From Flavobacteriales bacterium (lineage in GTDB: Bacteria; Bacteroidota; Bacteroidia; Flavobacteriales_G; Salibacteraceae), in the NCBI GenBank assembly GCA_018660685.1, contig JABJJW010000023.1, forward strand, positions 124,001 to 188,000: 64,000 nucleotides of DNA. The letters run 5' to 3'. Below are positions 56,601 through 64,000 of this stretch, in pieces. The notes under the pieces were generated by a model. It was given only the letters and a program-made list of their open reading frames with translations. It was not told the DNA's origin and searched no databases. Numbering within the stretch: position 1 is the first letter of the stretch; the number at the start of each line of letters is the position of its first letter. A program made the translations under genes and the position numbers.

Positions 56601-57018
56601 GAGTCAAATGGCCGCCCAACAGGCTGCTATTCGTCAGCAATTGAGGCAACTTTCCGAATCATTAAGCGAAGAGAAAGGCGGGAAGCAAGGTGGTAACGCA
56701 CTACAAGAAATTCAAGAGCTCATGGAACAGACCGAAGAAGATATTCTTTACGGGAAGATTAGTGCTCAAACGATGCAACGACAGCAGGACATTTTGACCA
56801 AATTGCTCGAATCAGAGAAGGCAGATCGAGAGCGAGAACTAGACAAAGAGCGCCAAAGCAAAAGCTCTACTATTTCATATGATGTTCCTGAAGAAATATG
56901 GGAACTATACTTGCAGAATAAAGAACGGGAAGTTGAATTGTACAAAACTGTTCCTCCCAATTTGAAACCTTTTTATCGAAAAAGAGTAAATCGCTACTTT
57001 AGTACTTTCTCCGATTGA
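53677..57018 (+). CDS. DUF4175 family membrane-anchored coiled-coil protein
   Basis: Two to three N-terminal TMs, long acidic coiled coil (EELNEELEELQEELEELEEMNKELEE), Gly/Met-rich KKPGGMPGMPGMSKE segment; start moved to MEIKENLQRYSRKL because 53651 carries TATCTTTG. Confidence 0.8.
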   Translation: MEIKENLQRYSRKLQVKQMITGGIISSSLLVGVWIALSLMEYELRLGISERTILFFSFVATTLSVLGYLLFIPFLRWLRLLPSRSNHDLALEIGRDIPQVEDQLLNFLALENERQNNALVHASLEQKSLRFVDFDFSQTVNLRSSLQILRVAIIPMLLACIILLWDSSLLMESGSRLVQFNKSFIPPAPFTFNLENQLLQVAEGNDLEIVVSAEGKAVPENAFVLMNDAEFRMKRLSTGSFSFLFKNVRKDLDFQLRGASVYSAAHSITVLPKPRLVETEVYADYPAYTGLKNESFTNRSRLEIPEGTELNFQFLTSKSKTLQIAEDGMSMPIEIEDNIGVYKSRMTEGQNLIVITNNTSLSDTATIAIAIIPDQFPAIKIYEHVDSSNLSFRYFNGECSDDYGISKATFNVSMTTSGFTTSQIIALPIADRAQQTLSHLWNVDSLITTPGQKIEYFFEVWDNDGINGAKSTRSAKWTYTVPSLDDMKTQAESQSDESKKALETNMDELTDMQEEIDALKKDLLQKKKPEWQDRERLEDLLKQQKEMIKNLEEKSTLQRTEQEKLSRFEQMDEDLMQKQEQIQKMFEELFDDEFKEKYEEWNELLEELSKEEMLKTLEQMEMDHEKLEKQLDRTLELFKQLEFEKKLDESIQKVDELIKEQEELIEETDNKQNSEDELSEKQEELNEELEELQEELEELEEMNKELEEPNELPESAEEKAEEASQKMEEAADDLSGGKRKKGKESQEGAKENLEEMQESLSQFQEQMAQDQQAENLDDMRQLLENIVDLSHAQEDVMENIKGTKLSDPKYIQLAKTQKDIVDDVKTVEDSLLALSKRVPQLDRVINDEITSVKHNMDKALSNLTNQPPNQERRYKEMAVQRQQLAMTSLNNLALLFDEIIRDMQSDLSEKAFGKGACKNPGNKPGGKPSAGDMKKMQKNLNKQLQKLKEAMEKGQNPNGKKPGGMPGMPGMSKELSQMAAQQAAIRQQLRQLSESLSEEKGGKQGGNALQEIQELMEQTEEDILYGKISAQTMQRQQDILTKLLESEKADRERELDKERQSKSSTISYDVPEEIWELYLQNKEREVELYKTVPPNLKPFYRKRVNRYFSTFSD

Positions 57019-57020
57019 TC

Positions 57021-57449
57021 ATGTTCAGCAACCATTTCGAACTCTCATTTCCCGCAGATATTCAGAATCTTTCTCTGGTGGAGAACGCCATTGAAGGTCT
57101 TGCCGAACAAGGAACAATTCCAGATACAGTATTCGGAAACGTCATGGTGGCATGTACAGAAGCCACGCTCAATGCAATTCATCATGGTTCATCTGATGAC
57201 GCAAGCAAATCTGTCAAGTTGAGAGTAGAAATTCAAGACGATGAACTCAATATTTACGTTCATGATGATGGTGACGGTTTTGATCATGAAAACCTTCCTG
57301 ACCCGACCCAACCTGAAAACATCGAAAAGGCCAGCGGCCGCGGAATATTCATCATCAGAAATCTTGCTGATGAGTTGGAGTTTCTTGAAAATGGGTCCAG
57401 CATCAAAATGACATTCAGCTTAAACGTTCCTGTTGTAGCAGAGGCGTAA
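57021..57449 (+). CDS. Anti-sigma regulatory factor-like GHKL ATP-binding protein (RsbW/SpoIIAB-like)
   Basis: VACTEATLNAIHHGS, VHDDGDGFD, SGRGIFIIRNLADEL. Confidence 0.88.
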   Translation: MFSNHFELSFPADIQNLSLVENAIEGLAEQGTIPDTVFGNVMVACTEATLNAIHHGSSDDASKSVKLRVEIQDDELNIYVHDDGDGFDHENLPDPTQPENIEKASGRGIFIIRNLADELEFLENGSSIKMTFSLNVPVVAEA

Positions 57450-57454
57450 CTTTG
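57447..57454 (+). promoter_or_regulatory. -7 element TAACTTTG upstream of ybeY
   Basis: Exact TAnnTTTG overlapping the stop codon of the upstream gene, 9 nt before ATG at 57464. Confidence 0.5.
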
Positions 57455-57463
57455 CAGGCCGAA

Positions 57464-57916
57464 ATGGAGAGGTCTGATTTTCACATATTTCCTGAAGTAG
57501 AAACAAACGCCAACTTGGAGTTGCTATCTGAGTTAGGGTTTCACGCGTATCAGCATATATCTACTGATTTCAACCAGAATCCGAAGACAATAAACGTAAT
57601 TCTCCTTCCCGATTCCGACCATACTGATTTGAATATCAAACATTTAAACCACCACTACTCTACTGACGTTCTAACCTTCGACCTGAGCGATGAAGTTGGG
57701 ATACTCGAGGGAGAAATCTATCTGAATGTGGACATGATCAAGACGAACGCTACGGAGTTTGGTGAATCATTCTTCGACGAACTTCTTCGAATCATAATCC
57801 ATGGTCTCCTCCACCTTGTTGGATTAAATGACCATACGTCAGACGAAAAGAAGGAAATGAGCGAGAAAGAAGATTTCTACATTAACCAGGCTAAAGTTTC
57901 ATGTGAAACATTATGA
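57464..57916 (+). CDS. ybeY: Endoribonuclease YbeY (rRNA maturation factor)
   Basis: STDVLTFDLSDEVGILEGEIYLNVDMIK, HGLLHLVGLNDHTSDEKKEM zinc motif; start at 57464 ATG preferred over TTG 57452. Confidence 0.9.
   Translation: MERSDFHIFPEVETNANLELLSELGFHAYQHISTDFNQNPKTINVILLPDSDHTDLNIKHLNHHYSTDVLTFDLSDEVGILEGEIYLNVDMIKTNATEFGESFFDELLRIIIHGLLHLVGLNDHTSDEKKEMSEKEDFYINQAKVSCETL
57895..57910. promoter_or_regulatory. parS: parS-like palindrome AGTTTCATGTGAAACA
   Basis: Core GTTTCATGTGAAAC vs general parS core GTTTCACGTGAAAC (one mismatch); lies in the last codons of ybeY. Confidence 0.55.
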
Positions 57917-59799
57917 CGCAGGAATTTGACATAATCGTTGTAGGTGGTGGTCACGCGGGTTGTGAAGCCGCAGTCGCCGCTGCCAAGCTCGGCTCAAAAA
58001 CGCTATTGGTTACCATGGATATGACCAAATTCGCTCAGATGTCATGCAACCCAGCTATGGGTGGTGTAGCTAAGGGACAAATCGTCCGTGAAATTGATGC
58101 TTTGGGAGGATACTCAGGGCTTGTGAGTGACTACAGTGCTATTCAGTTCAGAATGCTCAATAGATCCAAGGGACCTGCCATGTGGAGTCCAAGGACTCAA
58201 AACGACCGCGCATTATTCACCACGAAATGGAGAGAAATGCTGGAGGATACTCCGAATCTATACTTCTGGCAAGATTCCGTTACAGGCATTCTACTAGAAT
58301 CCAATATCGCTGTCGGTGTTTCGACCTCACTCGGAATCAATCTTAAGGCGAAGTCGGTGATTCTAACCGCAGGAACATTCATGAACGGAGTCATTCATGT
58401 AGGAGAAAAGCAGCTAGGCGGAGGCCGAATGGGAGAGAAGTCTTCACAAGGGATCACTGAACAATTGGTCTCATTAGGCTTCAATAGTGGTCGAATGAAA
58501 ACGGGAACTCCACCGCGTATTGACGGGCGCTCGCTCGACTATGATAAAATGGAGGCCCAAGTGGGAGACTCGGATGCTAGATCCTTCTCATTTCTAAATC
58601 GATATCCAATTAAAAAGCAAAGGGATTGTCACATCACCTATACCAACAACACGGTTCATGAAATAATCAATGACAGCATATCACAGTCTCCGCTCTATAA
58701 TGGCCAAATACAGTCGATAGGTCCTCGTTATTGCCCTTCTGTAGAGGATAAGGTGCAGCGGTTTGCAGATAAAGACAGGCATCAAATTTTCGTTGAGCCG
58801 GAAGGTTGGAAAACGCACGAAGTTTATGTCAATGGCTTCTCGACCTCACTCCCACTGGAGGTTCAACAAAAAGCCATTAAGCACATTCCTGGCTTTGAAA
58901 ATGCGGTCTTATTTAGACCTGGTTACGCTATTGAATACGATTTCTTCCCTCCTACCCAGCTCAATCTGTCACTTGAAACCAAAAACATTCAGAACCTATT
59001 CTTTGCTGGACAGATTAATGGAACAACTGGATATGAAGAAGCCGCTGCTCAAGGATTGATGGCTGGTATTAACGCACATCGCAAAAACACTTCGCAAGAA
59101 GCCTTAGTTCTCACTCGTGAACAAGCATATATCGGTGTCCTCATTGACGACCTCATAACCAAAGGAACTGACGAGCCGTATCGCATGTTTACTTCTCGCG
59201 CCGAATATCGGATCACACTACGTCAGGATAGCGCAGACATTCGACTGACTCCGATAGCTCATGAGCTTGGATTAGTCAGCGACGAAAGAATGGACCGGTT
59301 GAAAGAAAAGGAGAAGCAGAAGACCTCACTGCTGCGGGCTGTCAAAAAAAGCAGTATCACACCAACTGAGGCTAACGACTATTTGATTGATCAAAGCTCA
59401 AAACCAATTTCTCAGAGTGTCAAAATTGAAAGCTTGCTTCTACGGCCAAACGTAAAACTGGAAGATCTCATTCCGCTTTCGAGAGAGTTTTCCAAAACCA
59501 ATGCTTCTGGGCACTATCAAGAAGAAGTGATTGAAGCCACTGAAGTACTCATCAAATATGCCGGCTATATCAAACGAGAAAGGGAAATGGCCCAGAAAAT
59601 GTTGAATTTAGACAAGGTCAAAATTCCAACCCCTTTCAATTTTGAAATACACCAGAGCATTTCAACAGAATCTCGAGAAAAACTTCAGCAACATCAGCCA
59701 GTGAATCTTGGACAAGCAAGTAGAATTCCTGGAGTTAAACCGGTGGACATTTCTGTACTCATGATCGCTTTGGAAAAGCATGTTTCACATGAAACATAG
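57913..59799 (+). CDS. mnmG: tRNA uridine-5-carboxymethylaminomethyl(34) synthesis enzyme MnmG (GidA)
   Basis: FDIIVVGGGHAGCEAAVAAAKLGSKTLLVT, SCNPAMGGVAKGQIVREIDALGG, RMKTGTPPRIDGRSLDY, GQINGTTGYEEAAAQGLMAGINA, RAEYRITLRQDSADIRLT. Confidence 0.97.
   Translation: MTQEFDIIVVGGGHAGCEAAVAAAKLGSKTLLVTMDMTKFAQMSCNPAMGGVAKGQIVREIDALGGYSGLVSDYSAIQFRMLNRSKGPAMWSPRTQNDRALFTTKWREMLEDTPNLYFWQDSVTGILLESNIAVGVSTSLGINLKAKSVILTAGTFMNGVIHVGEKQLGGGRMGEKSSQGITEQLVSLGFNSGRMKTGTPPRIDGRSLDYDKMEAQVGDSDARSFSFLNRYPIKKQRDCHITYTNNTVHEIINDSISQSPLYNGQIQSIGPRYCPSVEDKVQRFADKDRHQIFVEPEGWKTHEVYVNGFSTSLPLEVQQKAIKHIPGFENAVLFRPGYAIEYDFFPPTQLNLSLETKNIQNLFFAGQINGTTGYEEAAAQGLMAGINAHRKNTSQEALVLTREQAYIGVLIDDLITKGTDEPYRMFTSRAEYRITLRQDSADIRLTPIAHELGLVSDERMDRLKEKEKQKTSLLRAVKKSSITPTEANDYLIDQSSKPISQSVKIESLLLRPNVKLEDLIPLSREFSKTNASGHYQEEVIEATEVLIKYAGYIKREREMAQKMLNLDKVKIPTPFNFEIHQSISTESREKLQQHQPVNLGQASRIPGVKPVDISVLMIALEKHVSHET
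59781..59796. promoter_or_regulatory. parS: parS-like palindrome TGTTTCACATGAAACA
   Basis: 15/16 match to TGTTTCACGTGAAACA; lies in the last codons of mnmG; core is the exact reverse complement of the 57896..57909 core. Confidence 0.6.
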
Positions 59800-59951
59800 A
59801 AATAAGCCTCTATTCACATCCCCCATCAAAATGGATGCGCGATATTCACACCGTCTCGATCTCTTATTACAAGAGAAGTCCATAACAGGCTGTTAATCAA
59901 GTGTTTGTGCCATTTCATATCATTTTCGCCAAATTCATCGTTAATCCCGCA

Positions 59952-62243
59952 GTGAAGTACTTCAGCGCCCTGCTTTTTCTTACCCTATCAATTTCAGGTT
60001 TGGCCCAGCATCAAGTTGGACAATGGAGATCTCATCTCCCAATGGAAAATTTTAAATGGGTTGGCGAGCTTTCTCAAAAACTGGTATACGCAAATGAGTA
60101 CGGTCTGCTAGTCTATGACAAAGAGGATCAGTCTTTAACTGCCCTCACCAAAATCAATCATCTAACAAGCACCGGAATCACCTCCTTTATTTCTTCCTTC
60201 GAGCATGACTTGTGCATCATCGGGTATTCAGATGGTAACATTGACATTTTAGAATCAGGTGTAACGATAATCAACCAGCCCGCTGTTGCTACTAGCAACA
60301 TAATTGGCGACAAGGCCATCAACGATATTGAATTTGACGGGGATCTGGCCTTGCTGTTTACAGGATTTGGTATCCTGCAGCTCGATTTAAATTCTTACAA
60401 TATTCTCGAAAGGGGAGAGGTCGTAATCGGAGGCAACAATGTGATTCCAACAGAAGGTCTTGTAAACAGCTCCAACATTTACTTTACCTCCTCGATTGGG
60501 ACCTTCAGAACGCGTAAAGAGAGCTTTTACACGAATCCCACGTTTGAGGAGTTAGACATCAATCATCCCGATGGCGTCATCACGCAATTCTTTGAACTCG
60601 GTGATGACCTATTTGTTGTTTCGGTCAACGACAGCTTCATGCTCGATTACATCTACAAGCTCGAAGACACTGCTTTTACCCGTACAACTTGGGTTGAAAA
60701 TCGAGAGATTCGCTCAATTACGGTCGAAGATGATTTCATCATAGCCTCACTTTTCGACGCGGTTGAACAACACTCATTTGATCTTGAATATCAAACTCAC
60801 ATCTTCACGTATGGAGATGGCGCAGATGGCATTAAAGGGCAGATGGCGATTAAATTGAGAGATGGGAATATCACCATTGCCGATGCGCAATATGGCGGCG
60901 TCATCACCACCTTCGAAAATCAATACAATTCCCAACTTCTGGCTATTAGCTCTCCATCTTCAGCGCAAATCAGCAGGATCTCTAACATCGATGACCAAAT
61001 TATTGCGCTGCCGGGCGGTAATGAATTCACCTTTAACAGTCCACTTATTCATTCCTACGACGAATTAGCGTGGAATAGTATTGATCTTAATATTCTTCTG
61101 AGCGTTGGGGTTCGGAACCCTGTTCAACTGGTTCAAAATGATGAATTTCGATATCTCGCACTTGACGGGGCTGGGCTATTGCAACTTAATCACGACAATG
61201 CGCCTATTCAACTCTTCAATGAGTTCAATAGCTCGATTGAAGACCGGTCCGACGTTGATGCCGACTATTATGGTATAACGGATGCGGGAGTTGATTCGAG
61301 GGGCAACATTTGGATTTTGAACAGCTTGTCAAGTCATCCGCTAAAAGCGCTTCATAACGATGGCACATGGACGTTAATTGACTTCTCAGATTTTCCATCG
61401 CCTATCACCAAAGATCTTGTCGTTCTAGAATCTGATTTGATTGTTTTCTCACTAAAAAATGAAGGTCTAGTTATATATGACCCAGCCGGTACCCCACGAA
61501 ACACATCTGATGATGATTTCAGGATAATTAATAGTTCACCAGCTAAAGGCAGCCTCCCCAGCGACAACGTTCTCTCATTTGTTGAAGACCGCGATGGCGA
61601 GTTATGGATAGGAACTGATGCGGGAATCGGCATCATATTTAATCCTGAAAGTGTTTTCTCTACAGGTTTCGAAGGGGTACAAAAGATCATTGTAAGCCAA
61701 GATGGATACAATGGCTACCTATTCGAATCTGACGCCGTACAAAGCATTGCAATTGATGGCGCCAATCGTAAATGGATTGGGGCAAAGGGCGCAGGTCTTT
61801 TCTTAATATCTGAAGATGGTCAGGAGCAACTTGGAAGGTATACTCAAGAAGATAGCCCGCTGCTCAGCAACAACATCCAGAATATCGCCGTTCAACCAAG
61901 CTCGGGTGAAGTCTTTTTAGCTACAGAAAAAGGGCTTCAGGCTTATCGTTCGGACGCAACAGAGCCTGCTGATTTTGCCGAAGAATTAGAAGTGTTTCCA
62001 AACCCCGTTTCTAGTGGATACGATGGTTTGATTTCTATTACTGGCATGGGGTCTGAAAGTAGGGTACGAATCACTGATGCATCCGGAAACCTTATGTATG
62101 AGACCTTGAGTAATGGTGGTTCCGCTACTTGGACTGGACAAGATAACCAGGGAATTCGGGTACCAAGTGGGGTGTATCTAGTCTTTGCTTCTGCGCCCGA
62201 CGGAAGCAACGGTCAAGTATCCAAAATAATGTTCAATCATTGA
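59952..62243 (+). CDS. porZ: PorZ-like T9SS protein: two-component-regulator-type propellers plus T9SS type A C-terminal domain
   Basis: After signal peptide (V/M)KYFSALLFLTLSISGLAQ the PorZ-like start HQVGQWRSHLPMENFKWVGELSQKLVYANEYGLLVYD; C-terminal VFPNPVSSGYDGLISITGMGSESRVRITDASGNLMYETLSNGG; ORF could alternatively start at GTG 59901. Confidence 0.8.
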   Translation: MKYFSALLFLTLSISGLAQHQVGQWRSHLPMENFKWVGELSQKLVYANEYGLLVYDKEDQSLTALTKINHLTSTGITSFISSFEHDLCIIGYSDGNIDILESGVTIINQPAVATSNIIGDKAINDIEFDGDLALLFTGFGILQLDLNSYNILERGEVVIGGNNVIPTEGLVNSSNIYFTSSIGTFRTRKESFYTNPTFEELDINHPDGVITQFFELGDDLFVVSVNDSFMLDYIYKLEDTAFTRTTWVENREIRSITVEDDFIIASLFDAVEQHSFDLEYQTHIFTYGDGADGIKGQMAIKLRDGNITIADAQYGGVITTFENQYNSQLLAISSPSSAQISRISNIDDQIIALPGGNEFTFNSPLIHSYDELAWNSIDLNILLSVGVRNPVQLVQNDEFRYLALDGAGLLQLNHDNAPIQLFNEFNSSIEDRSDVDADYYGITDAGVDSRGNIWILNSLSSHPLKALHNDGTWTLIDFSDFPSPITKDLVVLESDLIVFSLKNEGLVIYDPAGTPRNTSDDDFRIINSSPAKGSLPSDNVLSFVEDRDGELWIGTDAGIGIIFNPESVFSTGFEGVQKIIVSQDGYNGYLFESDAVQSIAIDGANRKWIGAKGAGLFLISEDGQEQLGRYTQEDSPLLSNNIQNIAVQPSSGEVFLATEKGLQAYRSDATEPADFAEELEVFPNPVSSGYDGLISITGMGSESRVRITDASGNLMYETLSNGGSATWTGQDNQGIRVPSGVYLVFASAPDGSNGQVSKIMFNH

Positions 62244-62244
62244 C

Positions 62245-62853
62245 ATGATAAAGGATAGGGGTGTCATTCTAAGACGTGTTCCTTACTCTGATTCCGCCAT
62301 CATTCTAAGCTGTTTCACACATGATCGTGGTCTAATTTCCCTCTTTACGAGAGCGCAGAAAAAATCCACCACGGGTCACCTTCAAATCGGCAGCTTCATC
62401 CTTTTCACCGCGAAATCTAAACCTGACTCCGATCTATTCACCCTTATCGAGGGTCAATGGGATTCGAACATCCCCTCCCAACCGATCCCATCTGCATCCC
62501 TTGGGGTTTGGAGCTTTACAATTGAAATCCTTTACAAGAGCTTAGCCACTTCATTTCCCATTCCACAATTATTGCATCAAGTATCCGGCTACTATGCCCA
62601 CTTGTGCTTAGGGGACATCAGTACACACCCATACGTTCCTTTATGCTTAATTCTTCATGCTATCGGTATATCAGACTTAAGGAACCGCATAGATGATCAA
62701 GCGGTCTACGACTCCTTGACAGAATTCAATTTAATCTCAAGTGACGAAGACTCTGAATCCTTCTCCCCGGACCGTGCATTTAAGAAAGAACTAGTTCGGT
62801 TTCAGCAACATTTCAATGTTGATCAAATCGAGTCTCTCTACTTGGTAGACTAA
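62245..62853 (+). CDS. recO: DNA repair protein RecO
   Basis: MIKDRGVILRRVPYSDSAIILSCFTHDRGLISLFTRAQKK, OB-fold N-terminus and helical C-terminus. Confidence 0.85.
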   Translation: MIKDRGVILRRVPYSDSAIILSCFTHDRGLISLFTRAQKKSTTGHLQIGSFILFTAKSKPDSDLFTLIEGQWDSNIPSQPIPSASLGVWSFTIEILYKSLATSFPIPQLLHQVSGYYAHLCLGDISTHPYVPLCLILHAIGISDLRNRIDDQAVYDSLTEFNLISSDEDSESFSPDRAFKKELVRFQQHFNVDQIESLYLVD

Positions 62854-62877
62854 GAACTCGGTATCTTAGTAGGCTCT

Positions 62878-63750
62878 ATGCGCTTGATTGCCATAATATT
62901 GACCCTTCTTTTAGCGTCACAACTATGTGTTGGTCAAAAGAAAGAACAATCCGCACTGGGAGATTTTTTCAGCAACCCTTATGCATCTATCGAAAAAGGT
63001 CTGATGTCCAGTCCGTTTTCCAAAAAGCTGAAGAGCTCAAAAGAGCGAACCCTTTTAAAAAGTGCGTTCTCACTCAAAGCAGGAAAAAAGAAAAGCCGAG
63101 GACAACTCAGTAGCGCCTTTGGTTCAAAAGTCAAGAAGCCTTCAGAAAGAGGACAATTAGCCTCTTCGTTTTCATCAAAGAATAAGAAGCCCAGTGAGCG
63201 AGGGCAAATGAGTGACCACTACTCTTCAAAAGTGGGTAAGGGCACACGTTCCCAACAAGATTCTCATTTTGGTAATAAGGTGAAAAAGCCGAGTAAAGCA
63301 GGTCGACAAAATGACTATTTCGCATCGGCCGTTGGGAAGAAAGAGAAGTCCACAGAATCCGATCACTTCAAGAGTTCGGTCTCAAAAGTGGATCGTCCAA
63401 ATCAGAAGGATCATTTTGGCTCTCCCATAGGTAAGAATGAGAGGAAGTCTCAATCGGATCATTTTGGATCAAAAAACAAGTCCAAAGAAAGAAGCGCTGA
63501 TGAGCTGGTCGAAAAGGGCCGCAAAAGGATTCGGTTGAGAAAGAATTTCAACGGAGAGCGATACCGGCTCTTTAATAAAGACCCGAACAAGACGAAAAAG
63601 GAGAATCGAGATAATATTCGCCCAAAAAGACCGAAGGATCCTTTTGGAAGAAAGGCCAAAAATCTTGACCGGCCTCGGATGCCACGAGGAGAAAGCGATT
63701 TGTTCGGGCCTGGAGTGGGTCCTAAAATGGCCGACTTTCGAAAAAAATGA
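62878..63750 (+). CDS. Exported highly basic repetitive protein of unknown function
   Basis: Signal peptide MRLIAIILTLLLASQLCVGQ, then Lys/Ser/Arg-rich repeats (SAFGSKVKKPSERGQLASSFSSKNKKPSERGQMSDHYSSKVGKG...). Confidence 0.75.
   Translation: MRLIAIILTLLLASQLCVGQKKEQSALGDFFSNPYASIEKGLMSSPFSKKLKSSKERTLLKSAFSLKAGKKKSRGQLSSAFGSKVKKPSERGQLASSFSSKNKKPSERGQMSDHYSSKVGKGTRSQQDSHFGNKVKKPSKAGRQNDYFASAVGKKEKSTESDHFKSSVSKVDRPNQKDHFGSPIGKNERKSQSDHFGSKNKSKERSADELVEKGRKRIRLRKNFNGERYRLFNKDPNKTKKENRDNIRPKRPKDPFGRKAKNLDRPRMPRGESDLFGPGVGPKMADFRKK
63007..63495 (+). repeat. About 10 degenerate 16-17 aa tandem repeats, core [SD]-[AHY]-F-x-S-x-V-x-K
   Basis: Aligned units: SAFGSKVKKPSERGQLA / SSFSSKNKKPSERGQMS / DHYSSKVGKGTRSQQD / SHFGNKVKKPSKAGRQN / DYFASAVGKKEKSTES / DHFKSSVSKVDRPNQK / DHFGSPIGKNERKSQS / DHFGSKNKSKERSAD. 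Confidence 0.85.
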
Positions 63751-63754
63751 CATG

Positions 63755-63780
63755 AAAAAGCCCACTCAATTGAGTAGGCT
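63755..63780 (-). terminator. Terminator-like hairpin oriented for a gene entering from the right edge
   Basis: agcccactcaattgagtaggct inverted repeat; minus strand continues into TTTTT. Confidence 0.55.
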
Positions 63781-63932
63781 TATCGTCGCTTTCGCTCCCC
63801 CTATTATTCAAAGATGCAGCACAACTAATTCTATTAGTGGATTAAATTATTCTTTTTTACGAGGGAATTAAGAATAAGAAATAAATGAATTGTGCCGATA
63901 TGTAATTGATAGTTATAAATCAAAAACAGAAA

Positions 63933-64000
63933 TTAAGGGAAATATTTGAAGGATGGCAGTCCAGCTATAGCCAAGTTGATGATGTTTCCGTCTTGGGATT
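63933..64000 (-). CDS. Possible C-terminal end of an unidentified CDS running off the window
   Basis: Minus-strand open frame SQDGNIINLAIAGLPSFKYFP* with a terminator-like hairpin downstream; only 22 codons visible. Confidence 0.25.
   Translation of the reverse strand, partial: SQDGNIINLAIAGLPSFKYFP

Noticed and set aside
59860-59876. Short hairpin tctcttattacaagaga between mnmG and porZ
   Set aside because: 6-bp AT-rich stem with no T-run; too weak to call a terminator or RNA element
63781-63932. Possible small gene in the A/T-rich region at the window end
   Set aside because: No open frame of useful length; probably intergenic

Overview
The window is a gene-dense stretch of a Bacteroidota chromosome, probably Flavobacteriales-like: T9SS sorting domains, SusC/SusD, PorP/SprF, PorZ and TAnnTTTG promoters are all present. 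It mixes housekeeping genes (glyS, nrdB/nrdA, hemA, a hemC-hemD fusion, tadA, gatC, plsC, trpS, hflX, a tail-specific protease, tRNA-Cys, folB, gltX, ybeY, mnmG, recO) with envelope genes. The envelope genes include a SusC/D pair, a glycine-rich type-B T9SS adhesin with its PorP/SprF and OmpA partners, four type-A T9SS proteins including PorZ, and several outer-membrane barrels. No CRISPR array, transposase, prophage or restriction locus was seen. The strongest leads are: (1) two near-perfect parS-like 14-mers, exact reverse complements of each other, in the last codons of ybeY and mnmG/gidA, flanking mnmG; (2) an ECF sigma factor overlapping a putative anti-sigma protein that seems to span both membranes (short cytosolic head, one TM, long linker, outer-membrane beta-barrel); (3) an exported, very basic protein made of about ten degenerate 16-17 aa repeats; (4) a SprB repeat split by an inserted beta-propeller; (5) a TPR 'histidine kinase' without catalytic residues; (6) a secreted protein with an internally duplicated, unassigned ~66 aa domain; (7) TAnnTTTG promoter elements abutting start codons, suggesting leaderless or very short-leader mRNAs. 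All calls come from reading the sequence and supplied ORFs; no database search was run.
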